Source: Marisimplicoccus sp964437815 (GTDB lineage: Bacteria > Bacteroidota > Bacteroidia > Flavobacteriales > Flavobacteriaceae). Taken from it: 11,248 nt of DNA. The translations under genes and the position numbers were made by a program. The DNA is taken from the NCBI GenBank assembly GCA_964437815.1, contig CAYTIE010000030.1, positions 1 to 11,248 of the forward strand, read 5' to 3'. The notes under the pieces were generated by a model that saw nothing but the letters and a program-made list of their open reading frames with translations, had not been told where the DNA came from and did no database searches. Shown piece by piece: positions 1 to 6,232 of the stretch (the stretch's first letter is position 1; each line of letters starts with the position of its first letter).

Positions 1-33
1 AATTGATAATAATAGTAAATTGATTTTTTTCAT
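1..33 (-). CDS. Start of a secreted or lipoprotein gene (partial, cut by window edge)
   Basis: Read on the minus strand from an ATG at 33-31, the first 11 codons give MKKINLLLLSI, which is the beginning of a signal peptide (Lys-Lys then a Leu-rich core). The rest of the gene lies outside the window. The start is supported by the upstream region, which is identical over 45 bp to that of the 246-aa gene starting at 854. Codons 7-11 also resemble the signal peptide of the 77-aa lipoprotein (LLSINSC), with a shared run AATTGATAATAATA, so a related small lipoprotein is possible but unproven. Function cannot be called. Confidence 0.5.
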   Translation of the reverse strand, partial: MKKINLLLLSI

Positions 34-71
34 TTTAAATTGATTTAATATTAAGGTGCTAATATAAAAAA
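27..71 (-). repeat. 45-bp start-region repeat, copy 1
   Basis: These 45 bp are identical to 848-892. Read on the minus strand the unit runs from an A/T tract through TATATTAGCACC to the start codon and the first bases of the gene, so it is a duplicated promoter/5' leader. A shorter 21-bp core is found again at 1125-1145 before the 77-aa lipoprotein gene. Confidence 0.85.
59..66 (-). promoter_or_regulatory. Candidate -7 promoter element, copy 1
   Basis: On the minus strand the sequence is TATATTAG, seven of eight matches to the Bacteroidota -7 consensus TAnnTTTG, followed by CACC. It lies about 25 bp before the start codon at 33. No TTTG is seen at the usual distance of about 19 bp upstream, where the preceding gene's terminator lies, so this is a weak call that rests partly on conservation in the second copy. 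Confidence 0.35.
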
Positions 72-94
72 AAGACCCCAAAATGAGGTCTTTT
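70..94 (-). terminator. Intrinsic terminator of the 246-aa secreted protein gene
   Basis: On the minus strand AAAAGACCTC, a 5-nt loop ATTTT, and GGGGTCTTTT form a 10-bp stem with one T-G wobble, followed by a continuous T tract (8 Ts overlapping the stem end). It begins 19 bp after the stop codon at 114. It separates this gene from the next minus-strand gene starting at 33, and its T tract runs into that gene's duplicated leader. Confidence 0.85.
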
Positions 95-113
95 ATAATA
101 AGATTGAATTATG

Positions 114-854
114 TTAATCCCAAGTTGAGCTCATTTCAGGCATTAGCATCAAATGACGAATTCGTCTTCCATCTGGCATTAATGACTCATCAACTGAATT
201 AGAATCTTGTTCATATGCATCATTACCATATAGTTCGTTGTATTTCTCAATCATAGCAGTAAGTGGTTCACCATAATCTGCAGTTTGACCTGCAAATCCA
301 TCATGATGGAACCTTACTTGAACCCAATTTCCATTACATCCAGATCCACACCAAAGAACATTCATTGCTGAACCATATCCAGATTCAACCATAGCTTTTT
401 TGACTCTTTGTCTGAATCTCCAAAAGTCTTGTTCGCCTGAGTCTTTATAATTATAGTAGATTACTCTTCTAAGGTTTCCTGTTGAACCTTCAGGCACATG
501 AGACAAATCAGCATTTCTTGACCAAATTCTATTTGCACCCTCAGTGTAGTGTGGTCTAGCATATTTATTCCAGTAATCAAGTTCCTCTTGACTTGGATCT
601 GAATCTAATTCATCAACTGATTCCATCCATCTTACTCTGATAAAATCGGTTGCATTAGGTCCCGTTAAAATTTGAAAAGTATAGAATTTAGCACTTCCTT
701 CACTTCTATTGTATTTTTGAGTTTTCTTTGCAACTCCATCCATAAACTTAGCCATATGACCCTCCTTTACTTCAAGTATTCTACCTTGACCAATTTGAGC
801 ATTTAATGAACCAATAAATAGAGTTGTTAATAATAGTAAAAATATTCTTTTCAT
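114..854 (-). CDS. Secreted protein of unknown function with two similar halves
   Basis: The 246-aa protein starts with a classical signal peptide (MKRIFLLLLTTLFIGSLNA, cleavage before QIGQG), so it is exported; there is no lipobox Cys. The mature protein appears to be two related halves: residues about 21-115 (GQGRILEVKEG... to ...NADLSH) and about 125-240 (GNLRRVIYYNY... to ...RRIRHLMLMPE). Each reads as strand, helix, a hairpin of two strands (TDFIRVRW / GNWVQVRF), helix, strand. That order is typical of the dimeric alpha-beta barrel (ABM-like) fold, but this is inferred by eye. Two cysteines in WCGSGCNGNW could form a disulfide. The ATG at 854 is preceded by AATTTAAA, as in neighbouring starts. 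It is followed by a strong terminator and probably transcribed alone or from the 77-aa gene upstream (43-bp gap). I do not recognise a named family. Confidence 0.8.
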   Translation of the reverse strand: MKRIFLLLLTTLFIGSLNAQIGQGRILEVKEGHMAKFMDGVAKKTQKYNRSEGSAKFYTFQILTGPNATDFIRVRWMESVDELDSDPSQEELDYWNKYARPHYTEGANRIWSRNADLSHVPEGSTGNLRRVIYYNYKDSGEQDFWRFRQRVKKAMVESGYGSAMNVLWCGSGCNGNWVQVRFHHDGFAGQTADYGEPLTAMIEKYNELYGNDAYEQDSNSVDESLMPDGRRIRHLMLMPEMSSTWD

Positions 855-892
855 TTTAAATTGATTTAATATTAAGGTGCTAATATAAAAAA
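848..892 (-). repeat. 45-bp start-region repeat, copy 2
   Basis: Perfect copy of 27-71 at a distance of 821 bp. It covers the first bases of the 246-aa gene, its start codon and about 38 bp upstream. The flanking sequence differs on both sides, so this is not part of a longer duplication. Confidence 0.85.
880..887 (-). promoter_or_regulatory. Candidate -7 promoter element, copy 2
   Basis: TATATTAG on the minus strand, the same near-match to TAnnTTTG as at 59-66, lies about 25 bp before the start codon at 854 in the 43-bp gap after the 77-aa gene. No good -33 TTTG is visible. If real, the 246-aa gene has its own promoter. Confidence 0.35.
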
Positions 893-897
893 GGAAT

Positions 898-1131
898 TTA
901 ATTATCCTTCTTAATATTCTTTTTCTTTTTATTTGATTTTTGAATTGAAGCTTCCAGTTTAATATTATGATCTTTTGCTTGTGCCTTTAATGTATCAATC
1001 ATAATTTCAATTTTTTCAATATCAACATCCTCAGGAATATTTATTTCAACATTAACTTTATCTGGAAACCTAATCGCAATACAAGAATTAATTGATAATA
1101 ATATAATTAGGAGGGGTAGTATTTTTTTCAT
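898..1131 (-). CDS. Small predicted lipoprotein, lysine-rich C-terminus
   Basis: This 77-aa protein begins MKKILPLLIILLSINSC, a lipoprotein signal peptide with lipobox INSC and Cys17 as the acylated residue, so it should be anchored in a membrane. The short mature part has acidic, strand-like stretches (VNVEINIPEDVDIEKIEI), then a helix (IDTLKAQAKDHNIKLEASI), and ends in a strongly basic tail (KSNKKKKNIKKDN). No known domain is recognised. The start is fixed by ATG at 1131 preceded by AATTTAAA, the same 21-bp context (1125-1145) found before two neighbouring genes. It is divergent from the small membrane protein gene at 1333. The stop at 898 lies 43 bp before the 246-aa gene. Confidence 0.7.
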   Translation of the reverse strand: MKKILPLLIILLSINSCIAIRFPDKVNVEINIPEDVDIEKIEIMIDTLKAQAKDHNIKLEASIQKSNKKKKNIKKDN

Positions 1132-1137
1132 TTTAAA

Positions 1138-1168
1138 TTGATTTATTTTTTTTTAAAAAATAGTTTTA
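1138..1168 (+). promoter_or_regulatory. Candidate promoter for the rightward small-protein/propeller operon
   Basis: TTG at 1138-1140, a 20-bp spacer, and TAGTTTTA at 1161-1168 approximate the Bacteroidota pattern TTTG-N19-TAnnTTTG, with one mismatch in the -7 element. It lies in the divergent gap between the 77-aa lipoprotein and the ATG that begins the 54-aa protein (1178 in the left edge of the gap, 1333 in the right). The right-hand repeat copy contains only the -7 part. The leader would be very short. Confidence 0.3.
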
Positions 1169-1206
1169 AATTGTAATATGAAGATACTAATACCAATAGT
1201 TATACT
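1152..1206 (+). repeat. 55-bp scaffold-edge duplicate, left copy
   Basis: These 55 bp are identical to 1307-1361 on the other side of the N run. They include the first 29 bases of the 54-aa membrane protein gene (ATG at 1178). Two contig ends sharing exactly 55 bp around 100 Ns is the signature of an unmerged k-mer overlap, not of a biological repeat. Confidence 0.9.
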
Positions 1207-1306
1207 NNNNNNNNNNNNNNNNNNNNNNNNNNNNNNNNNNNNNNNNNNNNNNNNNNNNNNNNNNNNNNNNNNNNNNNNNNNNNNNNNNNNNNNNNNNNNN
1301 NNNNNN
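1207..1306. other. Assembly gap of 100 Ns
   Basis: Exactly 100 unknown bases, a conventional placeholder length. Because both flanks end and begin with the same 55 bp, the real genome probably has no missing sequence here, and 1206 joins directly to 1362. Confidence 0.95.
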
Positions 1307-1361
1307 TTTAAAAAATAGTTTTAAATTGTAATATGAAGATACTAATACCAATAGTTATACT
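1307..1361 (+). repeat. 55-bp scaffold-edge duplicate, right copy
   Basis: Identical to 1152-1206. This copy runs on into the complete 54-aa reading frame, so it is the one to use for annotation. Confidence 0.9.
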
Positions 1362-1497
1362 ATGTGCTTCAATAGCTTTTAATACATTAGCTGCACTAAT
1401 GATAGTAGATATTATAGATCAATTTATAGATCCATACATAATATTAGGTATAGGATTTCTTCTATTTATTTCGACTTTATTTTTTGTTAAAAGGTAA
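1333..1497 (+). CDS. Small membrane protein, 54 aa, two predicted helices
   Basis: An open frame from ATG (1333) to TAA (1497) encodes 54 residues beginning MKILIPIVILCASIAFNTLA and ending FFVKR. Two hydrophobic stretches, about residues 3-25 and 34-51, are separated by a short acidic/polar turn (DIIDQFIDPY), which predicts a two-helix hairpin in the membrane. The last residues KR suit a cytoplasmic end. The ATG is preceded by TTGTAAT. It is followed 6 bp later by another small membrane protein and then by two exported propellers on the same strand, so all four are probably co-transcribed. No family is recognised. The first 29 bases also appear left of the assembly gap as a duplicated contig edge. 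Confidence 0.6.
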   Translation: MKILIPIVILCASIAFNTLAALMIVDIIDQFIDPYIILGIGFLLFISTLFFVKR

Positions 1498-1503
1498 TAT
1501 GCT

Positions 1504-1617
1504 ATGAGAGACTTTATAAATTATGGAACCTCTATTGATGTTAAAATATTGATTTTAGTAGTTTTTTTCATAGCAATATGGAAAACCATAAAGTGGATAA
1601 AAAAAAATAAATGGTAA
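1504..1617 (+). CDS. Very small single-helix membrane protein, 37 aa
   Basis: ATG at 1504 to TAA at 1617 gives 37 residues. The N-terminus (MRDFINYGTSIDV) is polar, residues about 14-26 (KILILVVFFIAIW) form one hydrophobic helix, and the tail KTIKWIKKNKW carries six lysines and three tryptophans with the helix end. The positive-inside rule predicts a cytoplasmic C-terminus. It lies 6 bp after the 54-aa gene and 24 bp before the LVIVD propeller gene, which supports translation as part of one operon. No known family is recognised. Spurious opening of a 37-codon frame in AT-rich DNA is possible, but the amphipathic layout and tight spacing argue for a real gene. Confidence 0.5.
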   Translation: MRDFINYGTSIDVKILILVVFFIAIWKTIKWIKKNKW

Positions 1618-1641
1618 ATTAGCTTTCTTAATAAAAAGAAT

Positions 1642-3660
1642 ATGAAAAAATTAAAAAATACTTTACTGCTCATTATATTAATAACTTCGTCAGCAATGTT
1701 TTCTCAAGAAATGTTTCTTAGGTCAAATTTGGAAGGATTAACAATTGATGTTGGAGAAGTTTTTGAGCCCTCAACCTATGTAGAATATGAAAATGGAGAA
1801 ATTGCTACATGTCCAAACATAATATACTATAATAAAAATGGTGCTTTGAACTGGGATGATGGAATAAGTGTTAACAGAAGAAGAGGAACTATTCGTGGAG
1901 AAAAACCGGGAAAACATAAAGTAATTGCACTCTGTCTTGGGTTAACAGACAGTAGGCTTAGTCGAGACTTTGATGTTACAGTTAACTATGCAAAAGCAAA
2001 AGAACTATCGGTTAGCATAAATACAGAAAAAGTTTACGTTGGATCGTATGTTCCTCTTTCATATAAAATAACAGATGATTATGGTTTTACAAGGTATGAT
2101 GCAAATATTAAAATACAATCAGATAATAACCTTGTTACAATAGATGATTTAAATAATGTAAAAGCTACAAATCCAGGAAAAGCCAAACTTATTATCAGTC
2201 TAGATAATGTGGAAGCATCTGTTAGTTTTAATATAATTAAAAACCCAATAGAGGAGCTGTCTTTGTCCTCAAATATGAACACTGCGAGAACTGGAGATGT
2301 AGTAACATATAGTGCTAAAGCATATGATAGAAGAAATAAGTTAATATCAAATACACCAATAATATATTCATACTCAGGGGAGTCTTTTGATAAAAGTAAT
2401 ACCGCTTCTGCATTAATTAATGAAAATGGGAAATTTGTTGCAGAAACTGCAGGTAAATATTTGATTACTGCTACTGCAGGTCAAAGATCAACTTCGATGC
2501 CTTTGATTGTTTACGATAGAGGTATTCAGAGAGAAGTTATTAATGTTGGATCAGGGAGTGTTCAGGAAAGGCATACTTCAGACTTTTGGGTTTTTGAAGG
2601 AGTAGATGGAAGAGATTATGCTGTTTCTGGAACATGGGGTGCTGATGGAACTACTTATTTCTGGGATGTTACTGACCCGAGACAACTTAAAAGAATTGAC
2701 AGCATCAAGGTTGATGCTAGAACAGTAAATGATGTAAAAGTATCAGCAGATGGAAAAATTTCAGTTATTAGCAGAGAGGGAGCCTCAAATAGAAAAAATG
2801 GTATTCTAATACTAGATGTTACTAATCCTTCTCAAGTTAATATATTATCAGAGTATACTAAAAATCTTACAGGAGGAGTGCATAATGTCTTCATTTATGA
2901 GAATCATGTTTACGCATTAAGTGCTGGGCAAAGGTTTTATGTAATTAATATTGATGATCCAAAAAATCCTTATGAAGTAGGAATGTTTGAAATAGGAGAG
3001 GAGGGTCAAGCAATCCATGATGTTTGGGTTGAGGATGGAATAGCATATACATCTAACTGGAAACATGGTGTTTATATGGTTGATGTAGGTAATGGAATCG
3101 CAGGTGGTTCACCAAGTAATCCAATGGTTATTTCAAATTATAGTTATGAATCTGGAGCTCATCATGCGACTTTTCCATTTAAAAGTGAATCAACAGGTAA
3201 GTTTTATACTGTTCTTGGAGATGAAATATTTCCACAGGGAATAGATGTTTATACTACAAATGAAACTGCAGGATTCCTTCATTTTGTAGATTTCTCTGAT
3301 TTAAATAATCCAGTAGAAGTAGCAAGGTATGAATTACCAGGTCATGGATCACATAACTACTGGATAGAAGATGATATTCTTTATGTAGCTATGTATACAG
3401 GAGGAGTTAGAATAGTTGATATTAGTGGAGAATTAATGGGTGATTTATTTAGACAAGGAAGGGAGATTGGTCATATAAACACAGGAAACCCAAATGGTTA
3501 TATTCCAAATGCTACAATGACTTGGGGCGCTCAACTATATAAGGGTCATGTTTTCTATTCAGATCATAATGGAGGGATTGGTTCTTCTAGGGTTTTACCA
3601 ATTAAACCAGATAATTCTAGGGTAAATGAATATTTAACACGTCCAAGAATAATTGATTAA
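1642..3660 (+). CDS. Exported Ig-like and LVIVD-type beta-propeller protein
   Basis: The 672-aa protein has a signal peptide (residues 1-22, ending AMFSQ). Three Ig-like beta-sandwich domains follow at about 23-117, 118-199 and 200-291; the phrases PGKHKVIA, PGKAKLIIS and AGKYLITATAG mark the usual BIG2/Ig ends. Residues about 300-660 form a propeller of roughly seven LVIVD-type blades, each ending in a strand such as TYFWDVTDP, ILILDVTNP, FYVINIDDP, LHFVDFSDL and VRIVDISGE. Several blades start with a His-containing strand (HTSDFW, VHNVF, IHDVW, HHATF, SHNYW). LVIVD proteins are generally extracellular or periplasmic with no settled activity; ligand or metal binding by the His ring is only inferred. 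There is no C-terminal sorting domain. It follows the two small membrane proteins and is followed 7 bp later by a second propeller gene. Confidence 0.85.
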   Translation: MKKLKNTLLLIILITSSAMFSQEMFLRSNLEGLTIDVGEVFEPSTYVEYENGEIATCPNIIYYNKNGALNWDDGISVNRRRGTIRGEKPGKHKVIALCLGLTDSRLSRDFDVTVNYAKAKELSVSINTEKVYVGSYVPLSYKITDDYGFTRYDANIKIQSDNNLVTIDDLNNVKATNPGKAKLIISLDNVEASVSFNIIKNPIEELSLSSNMNTARTGDVVTYSAKAYDRRNKLISNTPIIYSYSGESFDKSNTASALINENGKFVAETAGKYLITATAGQRSTSMPLIVYDRGIQREVINVGSGSVQERHTSDFWVFEGVDGRDYAVSGTWGADGTTYFWDVTDPRQLKRIDSIKVDARTVNDVKVSADGKISVISREGASNRKNGILILDVTNPSQVNILSEYTKNLTGGVHNVFIYENHVYALSAGQRFYVINIDDPKNPYEVGMFEIGEEGQAIHDVWVEDGIAYTSNWKHGVYMVDVGNGIAGGSPSNPMVISNYSYESGAHHATFPFKSESTGKFYTVLGDEIFPQGIDVYTTNETAGFLHFVDFSDLNNPVEVARYELPGHGSHNYWIEDDILYVAMYTGGVRIVDISGELMGDLFRQGREIGHINTGNPNGYIPNATMTWGAQLYKGHVFYSDHNGGIGSSRVLPIKPDNSRVNEYLTRPRIID

Positions 3661-3667
3661 TTTTTCC

Positions 3668-4714
3668 ATGATTAGATATCTTCTTTTAATTCTTTCTTTC
3701 AATTTTTGCTTCTCTCAGCAATATAGTCTCTACGTTGCCTCTGAATCAGATGATACAGTTTCTGTTTTGAAATTTGATGGTGAAAGTATTGAAGAAACTG
3801 ACCGTATAACAGTAGGAATTATGCCAACCGAAATTGAAGGTCCGCATGGGATAACAATCGATCCACAAGGCAATTATTGGTATTTATCTTTAGCTCATGG
3901 TAGTCCAAACGGTTATTTGGTAAAATACTCAACAGGTAACAATGAGCCTTTATCAAGACTTGAGTTGGGACTTTTTCCAGCCACCATGCAAATATCTCCT
4001 AAAACTGGACTTTTATATGTCGTAAATTTTAATTTACATGGTCTTATGAAAACTTCTACTGTTTCTGTTGTTGATCCTGAGTATATGGTAGAGATAACAA
4101 AGATAAAAACAGGGATAATGCCACACGGATCGAGAATTTCTAAAGATGGAAAATATCATTATTCTGTAGCAATGATGTCTGGAGAACTTTTTGAAATTGA
4201 TGCGATAGATTTATCGGTTAATAGAATATTAAGCTTAGACAATAATAATAATCTTAGGAATGCAATGCATCATTCAAAAATAAAACCAACATGGGTGACA
4301 CCTCATCCAACAAAAGATTACGTTTATGTTGCTGGTAATGGTTCTGATGAGATATTAAAAGTTGATTTGGATAAATGGGAAATTACAGATAGAGTAAAAA
4401 CTGGTAAGGGGCCTTACAACCTAGAGATTTCTCCAGATGGTAAGTATTTATTAGCAAGTATAAAAAATGAAGGTAAAACAGGTGTCTGGATGTTAAATGA
4501 TTTGAGTTTTGTAAAAAATATAGATAATTCAGGAAGTGTATCACATGGTATTGTAATTTCACCAGACAGTAAATATGCCTTTGTTTCTCTTGAAGGTATT
4601 GGAGGGGATCCTGGAATTGTAGATGTAATAAGCTTAGATAAACTTAAAGTTGTCAGTTCTGCCAAAGTTGGAAAGCAAGCAGGGGGTATTGCTTTTTGGA
4701 AAATAGATAATTAA
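3668..4714 (+). CDS. Exported YncE/YVTN-type beta-propeller protein
   Basis: From the ATG at 3668 the protein is 348 aa with a signal peptide MIRYLLLILSFNFCFSQ. A TTG 15 bp upstream, overlapping the preceding gene by 8 bp, would add five residues in front of the signal peptide and is less likely. The mature part is a seven-bladed-type propeller with YVTN-like repeats: LYVASESDDTVSVLKFDG, GLLYVVNFNLHG, VYVAGNGSDEILKVDLD, NLEISPDGKYLLASI and ISPDSKYAFVSLEG. Histidines occur in repeated positions (GPHG 59-62, MPHG 151-154, HH 201-202, PHP 212-214, SHG 292-294), as in nitrite-reductase-like and YncE propellers, but there is no cytochrome CXXCH, so no heme is predicted. Its overlap-scale spacing with the LVIVD propeller implies coordinated expression. 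Ligand unknown. Confidence 0.85.
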   Translation: MIRYLLLILSFNFCFSQQYSLYVASESDDTVSVLKFDGESIEETDRITVGIMPTEIEGPHGITIDPQGNYWYLSLAHGSPNGYLVKYSTGNNEPLSRLELGLFPATMQISPKTGLLYVVNFNLHGLMKTSTVSVVDPEYMVEITKIKTGIMPHGSRISKDGKYHYSVAMMSGELFEIDAIDLSVNRILSLDNNNNLRNAMHHSKIKPTWVTPHPTKDYVYVAGNGSDEILKVDLDKWEITDRVKTGKGPYNLEISPDGKYLLASIKNEGKTGVWMLNDLSFVKNIDNSGSVSHGIVISPDSKYAFVSLEGIGGDPGIVDVISLDKLKVVSSAKVGKQAGGIAFWKIDN

Positions 4715-4718
4715 ATCT

Positions 4719-4997
4719 TTATTTTTTTACAGTAATAGTAGTTGGTACGTAAAGACCAAAAGTTAAAAAACTTATTACTCCGTCTTTAGGGGTTATTTTA
4801 ATCTCAACTTCATAATTTTTTTCGTTTTTAATTTCTTCAATTATAGGAGATGTTTCTGAGATTATCCCAAAAAGAAAATTGTGTTGTTTATCTTTTTTTG
4901 TGTATCCTTGGATAGGTCCATTGCCAGACGACACCTTATGGACATAACAAGATGAGAATATAAATGGGATAATTAATATCGACAATATTCTTTTCAT
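4719..4997 (-). CDS. Bor-family small lipoprotein
   Basis: The 92-aa protein begins MKRILSILIIPFIFSSC, with lipobox FSSC and acylated Cys17. The mature part follows the layout of the phage lambda Bor/Iss family: an N-terminal polar stretch (QGYTKKDKQHNFLFGIISE, compare the Bor HHFFVSGIGQ region) and a terminal hydrophobic hairpin (GVISFLTFGLYVPTTITV, compare Bor GFLGFITLGIYTPLEARV). The length matches Bor (97 aa). Lambda Bor is an outer-membrane lipoprotein linked to serum resistance; in Bacteroidota its role is unknown and probably different. The gene starts inside a 66-bp repeat shared with the DUF418 gene start, so its first four codons (MKRI) and leader are identical to that gene's. It ends 4 bp from the convergent YncE-like gene. 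Confidence 0.75.
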   Translation of the reverse strand: MKRILSILIIPFIFSSCYVHKVSSGNGPIQGYTKKDKQHNFLFGIISETSPIIEEIKNEKNYEVEIKITPKDGVISFLTFGLYVPTTITVKK

Positions 4998-5052
4998 ATT
5001 AATTTAATTCAATAATTTGATCATTAAATTTTAATTTTTCTATACTCTGCAA
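4987..5052. repeat. 66-bp perfect direct repeat, copy A (displaced copy)
   Basis: Identical over 66 bp to 6222-6287 (distance 1235 bp). On the minus strand this copy reads as the last 17 codons of the zincin-like gene (LQSIEKLKFNDQIIELN and stop), then T, then ATGAAAAGAAT. Here it stands without the rest of the gene, as the leader of the Bor-like gene. The two copies bracket the DUF418 gene. Confidence 0.95.
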
Positions 5053-5068
5053 TTTAGAAAAATTCAAG

Positions 5069-6232
5069 CTATTTTTTTCCAATCCAAGTTGCTTTATACC
5101 ATAGTTCCTCCAAGGGACCCTTATTGTAACGTTTAAACCACAACTGGTTAAGATACAATTGAAACATAAAAATTAATATACCAACAAGTAAACTAGCTGT
5201 ATAGCCAAGATGAGGAGAAAGATTTAATCCGATTGGGAAAAATATAAATGCACCAATAATTGATTGTGAAACGTAGTTTGTAAGACTCATTCTACCATAC
5301 ACTTTAAGTTTAGAAACCTTTGCTTCAAGAGAACTACGATAATATGCAATCACAAATGAGGATACAATAACTAATGTAAAAGCAAGTTTTTGCCACATAT
5401 CAAGTGCGGTACCAATACTACTTTTAATAATTGCACTATCTACATTATCATACCATTCAACTTTTAAAGGATACAATAGACCAAATATTATGGACGAAAC
5501 GATAAGTGTCTTCATCCAAAATTGAAAGTTTTCTGTTGAATTAACAAACAAGTTTTTTCGACCTAAAACGAATCCAAGTAAGAAAAACCCAATTGTTTGA
5601 ACAAAACGTCCACTACCTATTGCCCAGAATAAGCTAGCCTTTTGACCAGTTGATATATTTTCAAGTAAAAAGATTTTCAAATTACCACTTTTAACCCCTT
5701 CTTGAACAATTTGATATAAACCTTCAACATTTAAATCATGTAACGCGTATGATTCACTATAACGGCTACTTATAAAGTGAAAAAATTCAAAAGGCTGTAA
5801 AAAACAAATGATGGCTAATATTAATATTGATTTGTTGCTCATTTTGCATATCAATGGTAAAGAGAATCCTGTAATTGCAAACAATAAAAGCACGTCACCA
5901 CCTGGGAAGAATGCCGCATTTATAGTAGCAAAAACACTCAAAATAAGAAGTCTCCACATAAAACGTCCTCTAAAATCAAACCCCTTATTCTGTTGATTCA
6001 TATATTGAACATAAAAAGTAAAGCCAAATAGAATAGCAAATATTGAATATCCTTTACCTGCTATAAGCGAAAAAATTAGATTGAATACTACAGAATCAAG
6101 TGTAACTAACCACTCAGGCTGCAGCATTTTATCAGGATAAACAGGATAAATAAAATGCTCTAAACTATGAATTATAACTATTGCCAAAATAGCTAATCCG
6201 CGAAGTGCATCAACAACTTCAATTCTTTTCAT
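5069..6232 (-). CDS. DUF418-family multipass membrane protein
   Basis: The 387-aa protein begins with the family hallmark MKRIEVVDALRGLAILAIVI, followed by IIHSLEHF, seen in DUF418/DUF1624 and related acyltransferase-3-like membrane proteins. About nine or ten hydrophobic segments follow. The C-terminal DUF418 block is clear: GRMSLTNYVSQSII (313-326), then FQLYLNQLWFKRYNKGPLEELWYKATW (356-382). Length is normal for the family. No enzymatic activity is established; transfer of acyl groups across the membrane is a suggestion only. The start is 1 bp after the stop of the zincin-like gene, which points to translational coupling. The gene sits between perfect 66-bp repeats, so it may be an inserted or excisable unit. 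The 36-bp tail between its stop and the start of copy A's unique flank holds nothing recognisable. Confidence 0.9.
   Translation of the reverse strand: MKRIEVVDALRGLAILAIVIIHSLEHFIYPVYPDKMLQPEWLVTLDSVVFNLIFSLIAGKGYSIFAILFGFTFYVQYMNQQNKGFDFRGRFMWRLLILSVFATINAAFFPGGDVLLLFAITGFSLPLICKMSNKSILILAIICFLQPFEFFHFISSRYSESYALHDLNVEGLYQIVQEGVKSGNLKIFLLENISTGQKASLFWAIGSGRFVQTIGFFLLGFVLGRKNLFVNSTENFQFWMKTLIVSSIIFGLLYPLKVEWYDNVDSAIIKSSIGTALDMWQKLAFTLVIVSSFVIAYYRSSLEAKVSKLKVYGRMSLTNYVSQSIIGAFIFFPIGLNLSPHLGYTASLLVGILIFMFQLYLNQLWFKRYNKGPLEELWYKATWIGKK

Noticed and set aside
1152..1361. Biological tandem repeat around the N run
   Set aside because: Exact 55-bp identity ending precisely at both edges of a 100-N placeholder is explained by contig-end overlap.
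2079..2282. Open frame of 67 codons on the minus strand
   Set aside because: Lies wholly inside the Ig-like region of the LVIVD propeller gene, which has clear protein homology on the other strand; it has no signal, domain or leader.
3653..3667. TTG start giving a YncE-like protein five residues longer
   Set aside because: It places INFS before an otherwise well-formed signal peptide starting at the ATG at 3668.
4414..4665. Open frame of 83 codons on the minus strand
   Set aside because: Antisense to well-formed YVTN blades of the YncE-like gene; composition is as expected of a shadow.
4701..4728. Possible terminator between the convergent YncE-like and Bor-like genes
   Set aside because: AAATAGAT and ATCTTTATTT can pair only with a 2-nt bulge and nearly all A-T pairs before a T run; too weak to call in DNA this AT-rich.
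5808..5996. Open frame of 62 codons on the plus strand
   Set aside because: Antisense to transmembrane segments of the DUF418 gene and without recognisable features.
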